In this document: piece by piece, positions 24,170 to 32,583 of the stretch
Position numbering within the stretch: the stretch's first letter is position 1
How the letters are laid out: each line of letters opens with the position of its first letter
From: Candidatus Obscuribacterales bacterium
GTDB lineage: Bacteria; Cyanobacteriota; Vampirovibrionia; Obscuribacterales; Obscuribacteraceae
Direction of reading: 5' to 3'
DNA length: 32,583 nucleotides
Assembly (NCBI GenBank): GCA_019746975.1
Contig: JAIERK010000037.1
Location: 1 to 32,583 of the forward strand
Program-made: the position numbers and the translations under genes
The notes under the pieces: generated by a model
Told to the model about the DNA's origin: nothing
The model's input: only the letters and a program-made list of their open reading frames with translations
Database searches by the model: none

Positions 24170-26298
24170 ATGTCTGAAACAGTTTGTGCGAATTGTCTTA
24201 AGCTTAAATTCGCCGATTCTGGTTCTATCACTCAATGGCTGAACGTTTGCAATTGTGATCGGATGACATCTATACAAGCGAGCGCTGACGACACTCAGCG
24301 TTGTCAAAGTTGTGGTCTGTCTTCCTCAGTTCGACGCCCTGGTTCGTTTACACAATGGATATTTCAGGCGGACTGCTGCTGCTGTGAGTTTCCAACGTTA
24401 CCATCGACCCTAAAAGAGACAGCCGATAGCTATAAATCGGCTGTATTTCGTGGTTTCGACATTGATGAAAGTCCATCACTAGAGGTTGACTCCGAAAAAT
24501 TTCCGCTTGACCGATATAAACCAATCGAAATTATAGGTGGAGGTGCAAGTGGAACGGTCTATCGTGGAGTAGATCGACTCCTCTATAAATGTGTAGCAAT
24601 AAAGGTTTTGCGCCGTTTCGATCGAGATGCACTGATCTCATTTCAAAATGAGGCGAGAACAACTAGCAAGCTGTCGCATCCGAATATTGTCAAAGTTCTA
24701 GATTTGGTAGCACCGCTGGTGGAATTCCGTTTATGGTGATGGAACATATTCCCGGATCCAGTCTGGATTGGATAATCAGAGCAAGAAGAATTCTAGAATT
24801 TAATTCTTTGTTGATGTTATTTGTAGATCTTGCAGATGCTCTAGCGCACGCGCACAGAGCCGGTGTCATGCATAGGGATTTGAAGCCGAGTAACATTCTG
24901 GTGCTCGAGACAGATGAGCTTTTGAAAGCATTCCTGATTGATTTTGGTATAGCTAGAGTTCAGACAGCCACCATATACAATGGCACAGCAATGGTTGGCA
25001 CTCCCGGTTATATGAGTCCAGATCAAGCCCTTGGTTTAAGCTTCGATCAGAGGTCAGATATCTATTCATTCGGCTGTGTGTTATTCGAAGCATTCACGGG
25101 GCAGCAAGTTTTTTCTGCGCCAGGTCCGATGGAAATGATATCTCTGCATGCCAATCAAAAACCTCCTTCCTTACTAGAGCGCTTGCCGGAAACTTCCAGA
25201 AGTAGAGCAATAGATCAAGTTGTCCAGACGTGCTTGCAGAAAGATCCTATGAATAGATTTGAAAATGCGATTCAGCTAAAGGAGTCGTTGCAAACCATTC
25301 TGGCTCTTTCCGTCAGACAAGATGACTCAACAAGGCCAAACCAACTCGAAGAACAGCCTGGAAGTGAACACATACTTGACTTGACGAAATTGACCGAGAA
25401 AGAACAGAAAAAACTTTCTTATCCCAAAATTATCGTTGTCGGAGTAGCTACCTGCATTGTCTTTGCAGCTTTGACGTTCGGAAGTTGGTTTCAAGTTTCT
25501 TTGGAAAGCGATAAGAGACCTGCGGATAGAGTTGTTACAAGAACCGCCTCAGTCAATACGGAAATTGAACTGTTTAGTGCTCGACAGGCGCAGCAAGTAG
25601 CAAACAGGTGCATTTCTGTTGCGCTGAATCAAGCGGAGCAAAAGAAGCTGGAGAGCGCTGAGAGCACTTTGAGTGCGGGAATCCGCAACGAAGCAGTATC
25701 TCAAAGTACCAAGGCGCTTGCGAAACTTCACTATCATCTAGGGAAAGTGTTGCTTCAGCGAGAGCAGCCGAATAGAGCTTATGCGGAATTTGCACGATCT
25801 CAAGACTTGACTGAAAAAAGTCCTGGTGGACTACGTCAATCTAGTTTCATATGTGTCGGCGAAATGGCGATTTGTAAATTGGCTATTGCAAAAAAACTAG
25901 AATCGGAGAGACAATTCGAGCAAGCTGAACATTGTTTACACGAAGCGCTCAAGCTTGGGGAAGCTCTTAAGGCATCGAACTTGTCAAATCGAGAAGTTTT
26001 GGCAGGAGCACAGTATGAGCTTAGTCTCTTTTATCATCGACGTCGACGATTTGCCGAATCAAAATCACTGTTCGATGCCTGCATTACAACTGTATCGTCA
26101 AAAAGAGATGCTTATTGCGATGAAAATTTAGCTCGTTTATTCTGGCAGATGGCAGGTTTTTGCGCTGATTCCGGCGATATGAAAACAGCAAATATCTATC
26201 TCAAGGGGATGGTTGAAGCTGCCCAATCTCGAGGAGAGTACGACGAAAACTGGGCGAGGACAAACGTAAGGGCGTTTTCTAAGAAGTACAAAACTTAA
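24170..26298 (+). pseudogene. transmembrane Ser/Thr protein kinase, frameshifted
   Basis: The N-terminus (24170) carries two tandem Cys-rich units: C6-x2-C9 with GSITQW and C27-x-C29, then C45-x2-C48 with GSFTQW and C69-C72, probably metal-binding. The kinase N-lobe follows (IIGGGASGTVYRG, VAIKVL, KLSHPNIVKVLDLVA). At about 24712-24720 one base is missing. The frame then resumes as GGIPFMVMEHIPGSSLDW, with MHRDLKPSNIL, LIDFGIA, VGTPGYMSPDQALG and RSDIYSFGCVLFEAFTG, so all catalytic loops are intact. A membrane segment follows (IIVVGVATCIVFAALTFGSW), then TPR-like helices to KKYKT. The span of 2129 nt is 3n+2. With the base restored it would be a 709-residue active kinase. Confidence 0.85.
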
Positions 26299-26361
26299 TA
26301 AGCCAACCCTCTCTGTGCCAACATAGAGCGAGACAACTCGGTTACTTGCCTTGAATCTCGG

Positions 26362-27459
26362 TCAGTAATCCAATGCAAACATATGTTTGAACCGTCCGTT
26401 GTCTCGTTGAAGGACACACACTCTCGGCGGCATCGGATCGTGTGCAGCACCGAGCATCGTCACGACGAGGTACTCATTATGCAGAGTCAGCGTGATTTTG
26501 GCATCGAACCACTGTTCGGATCCGCACAAATTGCAAGATATCTCTCGTGCCTTCGTCAGAAATCCATCGGGCGAGATTGCATAAACAAATGTGTGACGTC
26601 CATCATCTTTGCTATCATACAGTCGCGCGAGTGCGTAATAGGTATCTTCTTCGGCAGCATATACCAATCCCTTTACGTGAGCATTGCAATTCGGGATCGC
26701 ACATAAAACAGTCCAGGTCTTAGTACGAGGATAGTACGCATAAAGCCGAGTCTTGTTGTCAGCGTCGAAAGGCGCAAGCAATATCAACCGATCTCGCTTG
26801 GTGTCATATGTAATACCATGTATCCACTCAGAAAAATCGATCTGTCTAGGCAACGGGATCAGATTCCGGGTATTGTCAGTCTCTTTGTAAAGCTGCAATC
26901 CATCACGTCCTACGAGATACCAGCATTTTCGATCAGGCAAATGCACGCCTGCAGAAAACGAAGAGTTCGGCATCAACTTCGATGAAGTCGTTAGCACGCC
27001 TTCCGGTCCAATCTTGCCAATTACGGTGTCAGTCCGTCCTTCCCACCACCTGTTATCTTCTAAGACGTATTCAGTAGAAAGACCATGGAGCATTGCCTTA
27101 ATCTGCTCCTCCTCGCATTCTCCACGAGAACACGTTCCGTTGAATGGGTCTAGCAAAAGTCTGGGATCCGGCTCTTTCCATGGTCGATCTAAATCGGCAA
27201 TTGCTCCCTTACAGTCCGGCACATGCTCAGGGACAGGACAGTTTGTCCCAAATATCAGCTCCCGTCTTTGATACCAGTCCGCCTTGCTCAGAGTGTCGAC
27301 AGCAGATAATCTCAGCTCTCGCACTTCGACTGGCGACTGGCGAACTTTTAGACCAAACACGAGAAGGAGACACAATCCCGCTAAGATTGCCAATGTTTTG
27401 TACGGTGTTATCTTTTTGGAGCGTACGTACGCTCGAAGAATTCGTTTAATTCGATCCAT
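26362..27459 (-). CDS. membrane-anchored unknown protein, possible beta-propeller
   Basis: The 365-residue protein has a short basic N-terminus (MDRIKRILRAYVRSKKITPY), one membrane anchor (about 22-38, LAILAGLCLLLVFGLKV), and a large external domain with repeated strand-like pieces: GKIGPEGVLTTSSKL, WYLVGRDGLQLYKET, GITYDTKRDRLILLAPF, KGLVYAAEEDTYYALARLYD and FVYAISPDGFLTKAREI. This spacing suggests a beta-propeller. Cysteine pairs (CPVPEHVPDC, CSRGEC, CNLC) suggest disulfides outside the cytosol. No catalytic motif is recognised. It is convergent with the kinase, and its start has AGAGG upstream. It might be an extracytoplasmic partner of neighbouring signalling proteins, but nothing in the sequence proves it. 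Confidence 0.7.
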   Translation of the reverse strand: MDRIKRILRAYVRSKKITPYKTLAILAGLCLLLVFGLKVRQSPVEVRELRLSAVDTLSKADWYQRRELIFGTNCPVPEHVPDCKGAIADLDRPWKEPDPRLLLDPFNGTCSRGECEEEQIKAMLHGLSTEYVLEDNRWWEGRTDTVIGKIGPEGVLTTSSKLMPNSSFSAGVHLPDRKCWYLVGRDGLQLYKETDNTRNLIPLPRQIDFSEWIHGITYDTKRDRLILLAPFDADNKTRLYAYYPRTKTWTVLCAIPNCNAHVKGLVYAAEEDTYYALARLYDSKDDGRHTFVYAISPDGFLTKAREISCNLCGSEQWFDAKITLTLHNEYLVVTMLGAAHDPMPPRVCVLQRDNGRFKHMFALDY

Positions 27460-28230
27460 TTCGCGAACCTCTCAGTAGGCTGTACGATATATTTCTTGTG
27501 CTGCTGTGCGCACTATCCACACGACTATGAACGCGCAGAGAGTCGCATACCGTGGTTGCTTTTGGTTGATCAACAAAGCATTTCTATTCGGAACGAAAAC
27601 GGTTAGCTTCGCTTAGTTAGCTGCATGGGGTGGAGATGACTGAACCCAAGTGTTCCAATATTTGTAACCATGTCAAAATTCTCCTCGATTCTGGAGGGTT
27701 CGAAAGGTGTAAGTGTCGGTCTGGTTTCACAGTAACAAATGATTGTGAACTAGCCGCAAAGGACTGGGCCTCATGTACTGGTTCAGTAACCTTCGACATT
27801 ATCTTCTTTACGATTTCTTTGTGCTGTATTGCTTAGCCTGTCGCACGACAATCAAGCTCGCCATAATGAGGATCTAGGGAGATTCGGAAAGCATTAGAGT
27901 GCTCATCCATCAAGTCTCCAACTTCCAATAGCAGTGCAATGCATTTATCTCGACTAGCGAAACAACATTAAGGATAGAGTTGGTTGAGCCGCTCGGGAGT
28001 CCAGCGACAATTAGAATTGCACCTTTCGGGGCAACATTCTCATCCGGCTCTGTTTGGTTTCGACTATCCAATTACATAACGGGTGCTGGAAACCGCGTCC
28101 GCTTGACAGTCTAGCCAATTGGCGTCCATTCGCTAATAATTCAGGATTCTGACATAATCGACCCCGGTCGCCGGCAGGCTTCTCGACTGCTTGGACGACT
28201 ACTATGGTCAGAGTAACCCAAGGTCGCCTG
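27460..28230. other. long intergenic stretch
   Basis: No gene is convincing. A plus-strand frame 27636-27836 starts just after GGGGTGGAG and encodes a 66-residue Cys-rich product (MTEPKCSNICNHVKILLDSG, then FERCKCRSGFTVTNDC). It has no signal peptide and a hydrophobic end, so I leave it as a possible small gene only. No tRNA or strong hairpin is visible. Confidence 0.3.
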
Positions 28231-29379
28231 ATGTCAAGTTCAATTACTTTCGAAACAGAAGCGGTTTGTCCGTGGTCAGGCGCGAGAGCAGGTCGATTGA
28301 CGACACCGCACGGCGTAATCAAAACACCCGTATTCATGCCGGTCGCGACCAATGCGGCGCTGCGATCGATGACATTCCCTGATATAAAAGAATGCGGCGC
28401 GGAGATAATTCTCTCCAACGCGTATCATCTCTACCTGCGCCCAGGACATAAGCTGATTGAGCGCGCCGGTGGATTGCATCGATTCATGTCGTGGGATATG
28501 CCGATTTTAACGGATTCGGGCGGGTTTCAAGTATTCAGCCTCGACAAGTATCGTCGCGTTGCCGATGACGGTGTGCACTTCACAGATCACAAAAACGGCA
28601 GCTCGCACTTCATAAGCCCATCCTATTCAATGGAGATTCAGAACTCCATAGGTGCTGATATCATCATGGCTTTCGATGAATGTGTCGAGAATCCCGCCAC
28701 CTATGAAGCGGCGGAAGCGGCAATGCATCGAACACACCGATGGCTTGAAATCTGCGAAGCGACTCATGTCCGCAAGGATACACAAGCCCTTTTCGGAATT
28801 ATCCAGGGCAGCATGTATGAAGATTTGCGACTCCACTCCGCTAAAGTGGTTACTTCGTTTGATCTGCCTGGCTATGCGATAGGCGGTGTTGCAGTCGGAG
28901 AAGAACGAAGCGAAATCGAGCGAATCGTCGGGTTTACAACTCCGTTGATGCCCGCGCATAAACCGCGATACCTTATGGGAGTAGGAACTCCATGGGACAT
29001 CTTGTATGCCATCAAATGCGGTATCGATATGTTCGACTGCGTTGCGCCGATGAAGTTGGCTAGTCACGGTACGGTTTTTACATCAAAAGGTCGCGACTCA
29101 GTTAGAACAGCACCTGCCAGAGAGGACCTCGGTCCAATCGATGAAACGTGCGACTGCTATACCTGCAAGGTTCATAGCCGAGCTTATCTGCATCACCTCA
29201 TTCGCGCAAAAGAGTTTTCGGGCACCACGTTGGCCGGCATTCACAACAGTCGCTACTTAATACGAGAGTCCCGCACCGCGCGCCAAGCCATCATCGATGG
29301 CAGGTTCCGCGAGTATTACGAACAGCTCGCACCAATTCTGGTGCAACAAAACGAAGACCGCGCGTTGCTGCAGCACTAA
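28231..29379 (+). CDS. tgt: tRNA-guanine transglycosylase (queuine tRNA-ribosyltransferase)
   Basis: This enzyme exchanges guanine-34 in GUN-anticodon tRNAs for the queuosine precursor preQ1. ATG 28231 has AAGGTC 7 bases upstream; an ATG at 28204 is in frame but lacks this. Motifs: TPVFMPVATNAALRSM, ILSNAYHLYLRPG, the substrate-binding DSGGFQVFSL, YAIGGVAVGE, RYLMGVGTPWDIL, and the nucleophile Asp region DMFDCVAPMKLASHG. The last usually reads DCV-x-PTR, so Met-Lys replaces Thr-Arg. The zinc site is CDCYTCKVHSRAYLHHL. With 382 residues it is full length. It stands alone; no que genes are in the window. Confidence 0.95.
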   Translation: MSSSITFETEAVCPWSGARAGRLTTPHGVIKTPVFMPVATNAALRSMTFPDIKECGAEIILSNAYHLYLRPGHKLIERAGGLHRFMSWDMPILTDSGGFQVFSLDKYRRVADDGVHFTDHKNGSSHFISPSYSMEIQNSIGADIIMAFDECVENPATYEAAEAAMHRTHRWLEICEATHVRKDTQALFGIIQGSMYEDLRLHSAKVVTSFDLPGYAIGGVAVGEERSEIERIVGFTTPLMPAHKPRYLMGVGTPWDILYAIKCGIDMFDCVAPMKLASHGTVFTSKGRDSVRTAPAREDLGPIDETCDCYTCKVHSRAYLHHLIRAKEFSGTTLAGIHNSRYLIRESRTARQAIIDGRFREYYEQLAPILVQQNEDRALLQH

Positions 29380-29944
29380 AATACGACGACCGCGAGATGG
29401 TTCTTCTACGGCTGTAATCCGACCATACATCTATGAGTGAATTCTGTCCGCCGTCTCGATTCCGGAGCCGAAGCAATACCAATACCAATACCAATACCAT
29501 TCCAATACCATTCCAAAGAGTAGGCTCGAACGCAGAACCAATTCAAGCCAGGATTCTGTTAACTCCCACATTTATGGTATCTCATTCAGTGGCAAAAAGA
29601 ATGCTCGAGCAAGAATGGCAGTGTCAGGTACCGGAGCGTCTGCCAAAAATCTCTTCTAATTTCGTTGATTGACATTCTTCTCGTTCTTTGAATTTGCAAC
29701 AATGCAAATGTTAACTGATGAATTCCCAGCATTGCCATCACTTTCGATTCCGTAATATACTCGCAACGCGCTAATGTGTTGCCTCGACGGAGTCTGATAT
29801 GACCAAATTCGACAACGAACATACTATAGAGTCGATCACATTTTTCGAGGACTTTGTCGAACACGAGAATAGGTCATGGAGCTAGCTAGTGAGTTACTTT
29901 GAACTGGCACTCTGAGTCCTAGAATTAGCATTACCGCACAGCAA
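29380..29944. other. intergenic stretch with hexamer repeat
   Basis: No gene is supported between tgt and the transporter. The only structure is the AATACC repeat listed next. Small frames here have skewed, low-complexity translations. Confidence 0.35.
29475..29513. repeat. AATACC microsatellite
   Basis: AATACC occurs four times in tandem at 29475-29498. It is followed by a related duplicated ATTCC-AATACC-ATTCC pattern to about 29513. It is a length-variable simple repeat in the downstream region of tgt. Confidence 0.85.
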
Positions 29945-31078
29945 ATGACTCGATGCTTTCCATATCCTGCGAGCTCACAAATTGTGAATGACCATGAGAT
30001 AACGCCGCCAACACTAGATCTCGACAGCAAGATGCCAATGCGAGGCGTGTTCTATGCGCTACTGGCATCAATCTTGTTTGGTGTTACAACTCCAGCAGCG
30101 AAAGCGCTGTTGCAAAGCACCATGCCCGTCATGCTTGCCGGTCTATTCTATCTGGGGTCCGGAATCGGGCTGACCTTGTGTTTAATCCTCGGACGCAGGA
30201 CGAAGCTCGCGGAGAGTGGACCGTCATTAAAGAGCACAGACCTGCCGTGGTTGTCTGGCGCGATAATGGCGGGAGGAATTGTGGCTCCAATCTTATTGAT
30301 GATCGGACTGAACTCTACTCAAGCTTCGGCGGCTTCGCTGTTCTTGAATTTCGAGGGAGTACTTACTGCCCTGATCGCATGGTTTGTTTTTCGAGAGAAT
30401 TTTGACAAAAGAATTTTACTCGGAATGCTAGTAATCGTAATCGGCGGAATACTGCTTTCAGTAGATTTCTCGACCGGACTTAAGCTTTCGAGCGGCGTTT
30501 TTTGTATCGTGGGAGCATGTCTAGGCTGGGCGGTGGACAATAATCTGACGAGGAAGATTTCGAACGCCAACCCTGCACAAATCGCCGGCTTAAAAGGACT
30601 TACTGCAGGCCTCACCAATACAATTTTGGCTCTGTTCTTCGGAGCCAAAATACCGTCATTTTTTATTTCTCTCGAAGCTATGTGTATCGGATTTCTAGGA
30701 TATGGCGTCAGCCTGGTCCTTTTCGTCCTGGCACTTCGTCATATTGGTGCGGCAAGGACGGGAGCATATTTTGCGCTGGCGCCGTTCGTCGGAGCTATAG
30801 TCTCAATCTTGTTTCTCAGGGAGCCGATTGGAGTTCCCTTCATTGCTGCAGCATCATTAATGGCCGTTGGTTTGTGGTTGCATCTCACCGAAGATCACTC
30901 GCATGAGCACGTTCATGAAGAAATGGAACACGAGCATGAGCATGTTCACGATGACCATCATCAACACGATCATGATCCAGATGATCCACCAGGTGAGCCG
31001 CATACCCATGTACACAGGCATTCGAAGCTCCGCCACACGCATCCGCACTTCCCGGACCTACATCATAATCACCACTAG
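29945..31078 (+). CDS. EamA/DMT-family transporter with His-rich cytosolic tail
   Basis: The protein has ten predicted membrane segments in two EamA halves (GVFYALLASILFGVTTPAAK, then SGVFCIVGACLGWAVDNNLT and APFVGAIVSILFLREPIG). The family exports or imports metabolites by drug/metabolite-type transport. After the last segment (SLMAVGLWLHLTEDH) comes a tail of about 60 residues in which a large share are His, with Glu and Asp (HEHVHEEMEHEHEHVHDD, HQHDHDPDDPPGEPHTHVH). Such tails recur in one EamA subgroup and suggest binding of Ni, Zn or Co. The annotated start is ATG 29945; ATG 30032 or 30038 (MRGVFYALL) fits the usual N-terminus better. No strong ribosome-binding site decides between them. 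Confidence 0.9.
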   Translation: MTRCFPYPASSQIVNDHEITPPTLDLDSKMPMRGVFYALLASILFGVTTPAAKALLQSTMPVMLAGLFYLGSGIGLTLCLILGRRTKLAESGPSLKSTDLPWLSGAIMAGGIVAPILLMIGLNSTQASAASLFLNFEGVLTALIAWFVFRENFDKRILLGMLVIVIGGILLSVDFSTGLKLSSGVFCIVGACLGWAVDNNLTRKISNANPAQIAGLKGLTAGLTNTILALFFGAKIPSFFISLEAMCIGFLGYGVSLVLFVLALRHIGAARTGAYFALAPFVGAIVSILFLREPIGVPFIAAASLMAVGLWLHLTEDHSHEHVHEEMEHEHEHVHDDHHQHDHDPDDPPGEPHTHVHRHSKLRHTHPHFPDLHHNHH

Positions 31079-31091
31079 TTTTTTCTCTTGC

Positions 31092-31126
31092 CTCGGGTCG
31101 AGAACTTAAGTTGTTCTTGACCCGAG
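31092..31126. terminator. bidirectional intrinsic terminator
   Basis: CTCGGGTCGAGAAC (31092-31105) pairs with GTTCTTGACCCGAG (31113-31126) with one wobble, around a 7-base loop. It sits between the convergent EamA and PepSY genes and is the best hairpin in the window. TTTTCT upstream (31081-31086) provides the U-run for the minus-strand transcript. Confidence 0.8.
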
Positions 31127-31143
31127 TGAGGTGTCAGACCTGC

Positions 31144-32337
31144 TTACGTCCTTCTCGTTTTGATACCGGTCCAGAAAAGCACTAATCCGGAAATGGAGAG
31201 AACCGCCGGTATCAATCCGAGAAAAAGCCATAGTGTTTTCGATGCTGCTCCGAAAAATGTTCCGAAGTGGAGCCGGATCAGCCACTGAAGAACCAGGTCG
31301 CCCGCGGGAGGTCGTCCAGAAGTGGATACCGCAAGAACACTGCCGGTGATTGGATCCAGAAAAACCTGTGTTTTCGAAGCGTTGTCGTCAGCAGTCGAAG
31401 AATCGCTCAACCAGATGCGTAAGGCCGGTCGGCGATTGTCAGGCCACGCAATTCTCTCCACTACTGCAGTGTTCGGAGCTCTTAACTTCGCATTAGCTAC
31501 TAATTGGTCGATGCTGGTACGATTCTTGCTGCCCGGCATCGAGTCAGTAGTTGGCGCAATCGTTGGCTCATTGAGTGGTCTTTGAGATGAAACTGCAAAA
31601 ACGTAGTTGAGAGATTTTTCGAAAAATGCGGTAAATCCAAAGTAAAATCCGCTGATGCTCATGATTAATAAGAACGGTAATGACCAGGCACCCAGCACTG
31701 TATGCAGACTCCAGTTGATGCGCCTGGCACCACCAGCGATGCTGATTCGAAATCCGGCTAACCAGTTCTTAACTCCTCGCCACCAGATCACAACACCTGT
31801 CAGTGCTAGGATAAACAGGCATATTGCACCAACGCCATTGACTGTTCTTCCTGTCTTTCCGCTCAGTAGATTGTGATGAACGTCGCGAAGAAACTCTAAT
31901 TGCGGGTTGCTTTGTCTCGGACCCAGTACTTGCGCAGTGAAAGGATCGACAAGACAATCAATCCTTTCGTCGCGATTATCCACGGCGAAAACATCGACGG
32001 GACAGCCCTCCTTCCGCGAGACAATTAATCCTGTCACATTATAGTCTGAGTATTGCTTCTGAAAACCATCGATCACTCGACTGAGCGGTAAGCGCTCCGA
32101 ACCTGTTTTTATTTTCGGTTGAGTACAAAGAGCATCTGAAAGTTCGTCATGAAATACAAGCGAAACACCAGTAATACTCATCACAATAATATAGACCGCT
32201 ACGACAGCCCCAACCCAGCGGTGGACTTGGTACACAAACTTGCGTACCCGCGATCTTCGAGGATCCTTAATTGCTTGAACGAATCCAGATTTTGGAGACT
32301 TTCTATCTGCGTCTATTACCTTTTGTTTAACGTCCAT
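31144..32337 (-). CDS. PepSY-associated transmembrane protein
   Basis: The 397-residue protein has a first membrane segment at about 42-62 (VHRWVGAVVAVYIIVMSITG then VSLVFHDEL). A PepSY-type periplasmic part follows with DVHHNLLSGKTGRTVNGVGA. Further segments are ICLFILALTGVVIWWRGVKN, SLHTVLGAWSLPFLLIMSIS and a C-terminal LFLGLIPAVLSISGLVLFWT. Conserved His residues (VHRW, DVHHNL, SLHT, RLHFG) fit the iron-regulated membrane protein (COG3182) family, found with siderophore receptors and ferric reductases. I place the start at ATG 32337 with GAGGGGCG upstream, rather than at 32391. A Fur-box-like site lies upstream, supporting iron control. Confidence 0.9.
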   Translation of the reverse strand: MDVKQKVIDADRKSPKSGFVQAIKDPRRSRVRKFVYQVHRWVGAVVAVYIIVMSITGVSLVFHDELSDALCTQPKIKTGSERLPLSRVIDGFQKQYSDYNVTGLIVSRKEGCPVDVFAVDNRDERIDCLVDPFTAQVLGPRQSNPQLEFLRDVHHNLLSGKTGRTVNGVGAICLFILALTGVVIWWRGVKNWLAGFRISIAGGARRINWSLHTVLGAWSLPFLLIMSISGFYFGFTAFFEKSLNYVFAVSSQRPLNEPTIAPTTDSMPGSKNRTSIDQLVANAKLRAPNTAVVERIAWPDNRRPALRIWLSDSSTADDNASKTQVFLDPITGSVLAVSTSGRPPAGDLVLQWLIRLHFGTFFGAASKTLWLFLGLIPAVLSISGLVLFWTGIKTRRT

Positions 32338-32474
32338 ACGAAACGCCCCTCGTCTCAACTTCTTGCATTGCTTGCCGTTGTTCAGCAACATCAGCGTCGT
32401 GCGAGATGTTCAAAGTAGTTGATGGGCTGCGTTCATCGGCAAGTGGCCAGTTCCTGAAAGAGTAATAAAGAATT

Positions 32475-32493
32475 ATTGAGAATGGTTTTCAAT
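32475..32493 (-). promoter_or_regulatory. candidate Fur box
   Basis: ATTGAGAATGGTTTTCAAT is a near-palindrome (7 of 8 arm bases pair) close to the Fur consensus TGAGAAT-x-ATTCTCA style. It lies about 140 bases upstream of the PepSY-TM gene, a family often repressed by Fur. Confidence 0.55.
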
Positions 32494-32525
32494 TCGAGTT
32501 TATGTGCGTATTGCCTCACCGAGAA

Positions 32526-32576
32526 ATCTTACCCTGACATCTCTCATTAACTCATCCAAGATCTTACCATGACATC
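32526..32576. repeat. two near-identical 16-bp direct repeats
   Basis: ATCTTACCCTGACATC (32526-32541) and ATCTTACCATGACATC (32561-32576) differ at one base and lie 35 bases apart. Only two copies fit in the window, which ends 7 bases later. They may be operator sites for a gene beyond the edge. Confidence 0.7.
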
Positions 32577-32583
32577 AGGTCCT

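Noticed and set aside
27636..27836. Cys-rich 66-codon frame with an EGF-like look (CKCRSGF)
   Set aside because: No signal peptide, partial motif only, and poor surrounding context; kept only as a note in the intergenic entry.
29475..29513. Hexamer repeat considered as a CRISPR or iteron array
   Set aside because: The unit is only 6 bp in direct tandem with no spacers, and no cas or rep gene is near; it is a simple microsatellite.
30857..31048. Minus-strand frame rich in Met, Val and Arg
   Set aside because: It is the reverse-strand shadow of the His-rich tail of the transporter.
32526..32576. Two 16-bp repeats considered as the start of a CRISPR array
   Set aside because: Repeats are too short, only two are seen and they differ; operator sites are simpler.

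Overview
The window has roughly balanced base composition. WG-repeat/TPR proteins, a membrane-anchored Ser/Thr kinase with a Cys-rich N-terminus, a DevBCA-like exporter and a heavy load of sensory genes suggest a large-genome, environmental Gram-negative-type bacterium. My best guess is a non-photosynthetic relative of Cyanobacteria (Melainabacteria/Obscuribacter-like). This is inference, because no rRNA or other marker gene is present.

Layout. (1) 0-4.7 kb is an eroded block. It holds a frameshifted hypothetical gene, the C-terminal part of a tyrosine recombinase, a frameshifted c-type cytochrome, an intact renalase-like FAD oxidoreductase and an intact NUDIX hydrolase. Then come the C-terminal stub of an iron-sulfur photolyase (PhrB type), the C-terminal stub of a histidine kinase, an ArsR-type regulator and a three-frame relic of a Ser/Thr kinase. 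(2) 5-14 kb looks like a light/oxidative-stress neighbourhood. It has an SDR lacking its catalytic Tyr, a LOV (blue-light) histidine kinase, a desaturase relic, a small unknown gene, an IS21 transposase stub, a secreted SRPBCC protein, GTP cyclohydrolase I (folE), a TrxR-like flavoprotein without CxxC, an SRPBCC-TIGR01777 epimerase fusion and an OmpR-type response regulator. (3) 14-16 kb holds small unknown genes, a peroxiredoxin-like relic with an in-frame TGA exactly at the redox-Cys position, and a membrane protein. (4) 16-19.6 kb is a TetR-permease-ATPase-membrane fusion operon. (5) 19.8-27.5 kb holds a frameshifted paralogue of the 14.1-kb small gene, a CPBP protease, a WG-repeat/TPR protein with one nonsense codon, a frameshifted transmembrane Ser/Thr kinase and an anchored unknown protein. 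(6) 28-32.6 kb holds tgt, an EamA transporter with a His-rich tail, and a PepSY-TM protein behind a Fur-box-like palindrome.

How the genes may work together. The LOV kinase (sensor), the OmpR regulator (output), folE (pterin supply), photolyase, renalase-like oxidase, TIGR01777-SRPBCC and SDR resemble the gene sets that other bacteria induce by light or singlet oxygen. I propose a blue-light photoprotection island that is partly intact (9-14 kb) and partly decaying (0-4 kb).

A striking feature of the whole window is the number of otherwise good genes broken by a single base change (cytochrome c, recombinase, hypothetical, small paralogue, Ser/Thr kinase, WG protein). Either the sequence carries consensus errors or this is a true pseudogene-rich region; reads would decide.
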